Program-made: the position numbers and the translations under genes
The notes under the pieces: generated by a model
What the model saw: only the letters and a program-made list of their open reading frames with translations
Told to the model about the DNA's origin: nothing
Database searches by the model: none
Shown here: in pieces, positions 13,912 to 14,532 of the stretch
How the letters are laid out: the number at the start of each line of letters is the position of its first letter
Position numbering within the stretch: position 1 is the first letter of the stretch
Source: Saprospiraceae bacterium
Lineage (GTDB): Bacteria; Bacteroidota; Bacteroidia; Chitinophagales; Saprospiraceae
DNA length: 14,532 nt
Assembly: GCA_007125435.1 (NCBI GenBank)
Contig: SLDF01000125.1
Location: 1 to 14,532, forward strand
Direction: 5' to 3'

Positions 13912-14532
13912 TTATTTCAAACTCTCCTTATACGTCTCCAGGCAACGCTCTCGGGCAAATTTGTGATCAACTAATGGCTCAGGATAGTCATCAGTGCCAA
14001 ACTCAGGCACCCACTTTTTAATGTATCTATAATCTTTATCAAACTTCTTTTGCTGGCTGTCGGGATTGAAAATTCTGAAATATGGTGCAGCATCTGTGCC
14101 ACTGCCGGCTGCCCATTGCCATCCTCCATTGTTGGAGGCCAGTTCGAAGTCTAGCAGTTTCTCTGCAAAATAGGCTTCCCCTTTTCGCCAATCCATGAGA
14201 AGATGCTTGGTCAGAAAACTGGCTGTAATCATCCTGACTCTATTGTGCATATAGCCCGTCGTATTTAATTCCCGCATACCGGCATCGACTATGGGATAAC
14301 CTGTGCGACCTTCGCACCATGCTTTGAACTCTTCGTCATTTTCTCTCCATGGGATGTGGTCATAAGCTTCTCTAAATGACTGGGAGACGACATGAGGGAA
14401 TGCACCTAAGATTTGGCTGTAAAAATCTCTCCAAATTAGTTCATTGAGATATGTGTCACTTAGAGATTGTGACCGATAAGCTTTTTCTCTGATCGAGATG
14501 GTGCCAAATCTGAAATGAATACCCAATCGCGA
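13912..14532 (-). CDS. phrB: Deoxyribodipyrimidine photolyase, class I, C-terminal part (cut by window edge)
   Basis: Only the C-terminal FAD-binding domain is in the window (about 206 residues). The frame continues past the right edge, and the first residues (SRLGIHFRFGTIS) match the conserved 'SRLSPHLRFGTIS' block found well inside full-length photolyases, so the start is outside. Further signatures are ELIWRDFYSQIL, WCEGRTGYPIVDAGMREL, GYMHNRVRM, the FAD-contacting ASNNGGWQWAAGSGTDAAPYFRIFNP and FDKDYRYIKKWVPEF. These fit the bacterial CPD photolyase/cryptochrome group, which uses blue light to repair UV-made pyrimidine dimers. A DASH-type cryptochrome is less likely but not excluded. It lies upstream of the dehydrogenase-family gene on the same strand, with a separate promoter between them. 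Confidence 0.92.
   Translation of the reverse strand, partial: SRLGIHFRFGTISIREKAYRSQSLSDTYLNELIWRDFYSQILGAFPHVVSQSFREAYDHIPWRENDEEFKAWCEGRTGYPIVDAGMRELNTTGYMHNRVRMITASFLTKHLLMDWRKGEAYFAEKLLDFELASNNGGWQWAAGSGTDAAPYFRIFNPDSQQKKFDKDYRYIKKWVPEFGTDDYPEPLVDHKFARERCLETYKESLK

Noticed and set aside
1..14532. tRNA or rRNA genes
   Set aside because: No cloverleaf-like segment with a TTCRANYC-type T-loop and no rRNA core sequence was recognised on either strand.

Overview
The window looks like a chromosomal segment of a Bacteroidota bacterium. The evidence is a secreted beta-helix protein ending in a type IX secretion (T9SS) sorting domain, a DUF4369/TlpA-type thioredoxin lipoprotein-like gene, DUF2490 and DUF2721 genes, a TTG-N19-TACATTTG promoter of the Bacteroidota type, and no clear Shine-Dalgarno sequences. 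I cannot name the genus; a Saprospiria- or Cytophagia-like organism would fit.

Left part (1-6023). A glycerate kinase and a small SAM-dependent methyltransferase run on the + strand. They converge on a minus-strand group: a DUF2490 outer-membrane-type protein, a lipoprotein with two near-identical Cys/His metal-ribbon-like repeats, and a T9SS-exported right-handed beta-helix protein.

Middle part (6024-8941). This is an accessory island with few intact genes. It holds two copies of a diverged intergenic repeat family (a third copy lies at 10895-11023), one of them carrying a perfect 52-bp loopless palindrome, followed by an IS1595-like insertion sequence. Directly at the right end of the IS lies the last 46 codons of a zeta-toxin-like gene. 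The rest of that gene is missing, while an overlapping 63-codon partner ORF survives intact. After that come about 950 bases with no gene but much repeat structure: a 41-bp unit repeated exactly three times, a paired ~130-bp direct repeat, small hairpins and a 7-bp tandem repeat.

Right part (8942-14532). All genes are on the minus strand. A TlpA-like thioredoxin-domain protein is followed 1 bp later by a DUF2721 membrane protein. After a further intergenic repeat comes a compact cluster: a carboxynorspermidine/saccharopine dehydrogenase-family gene, pyrR (1 bp gap) and pyrB (35 bp gap), probably one transcript from the promoter at 13879-13908. The window ends inside a class I photolyase gene.

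The core genes are ordinary metabolism (glycerate, pyrimidine and polyamine synthesis, DNA repair). The unusual material is the repeat-rich island and the IS-truncated toxin module. I did not find a complete new defence system, CRISPR array, tRNA or rRNA.
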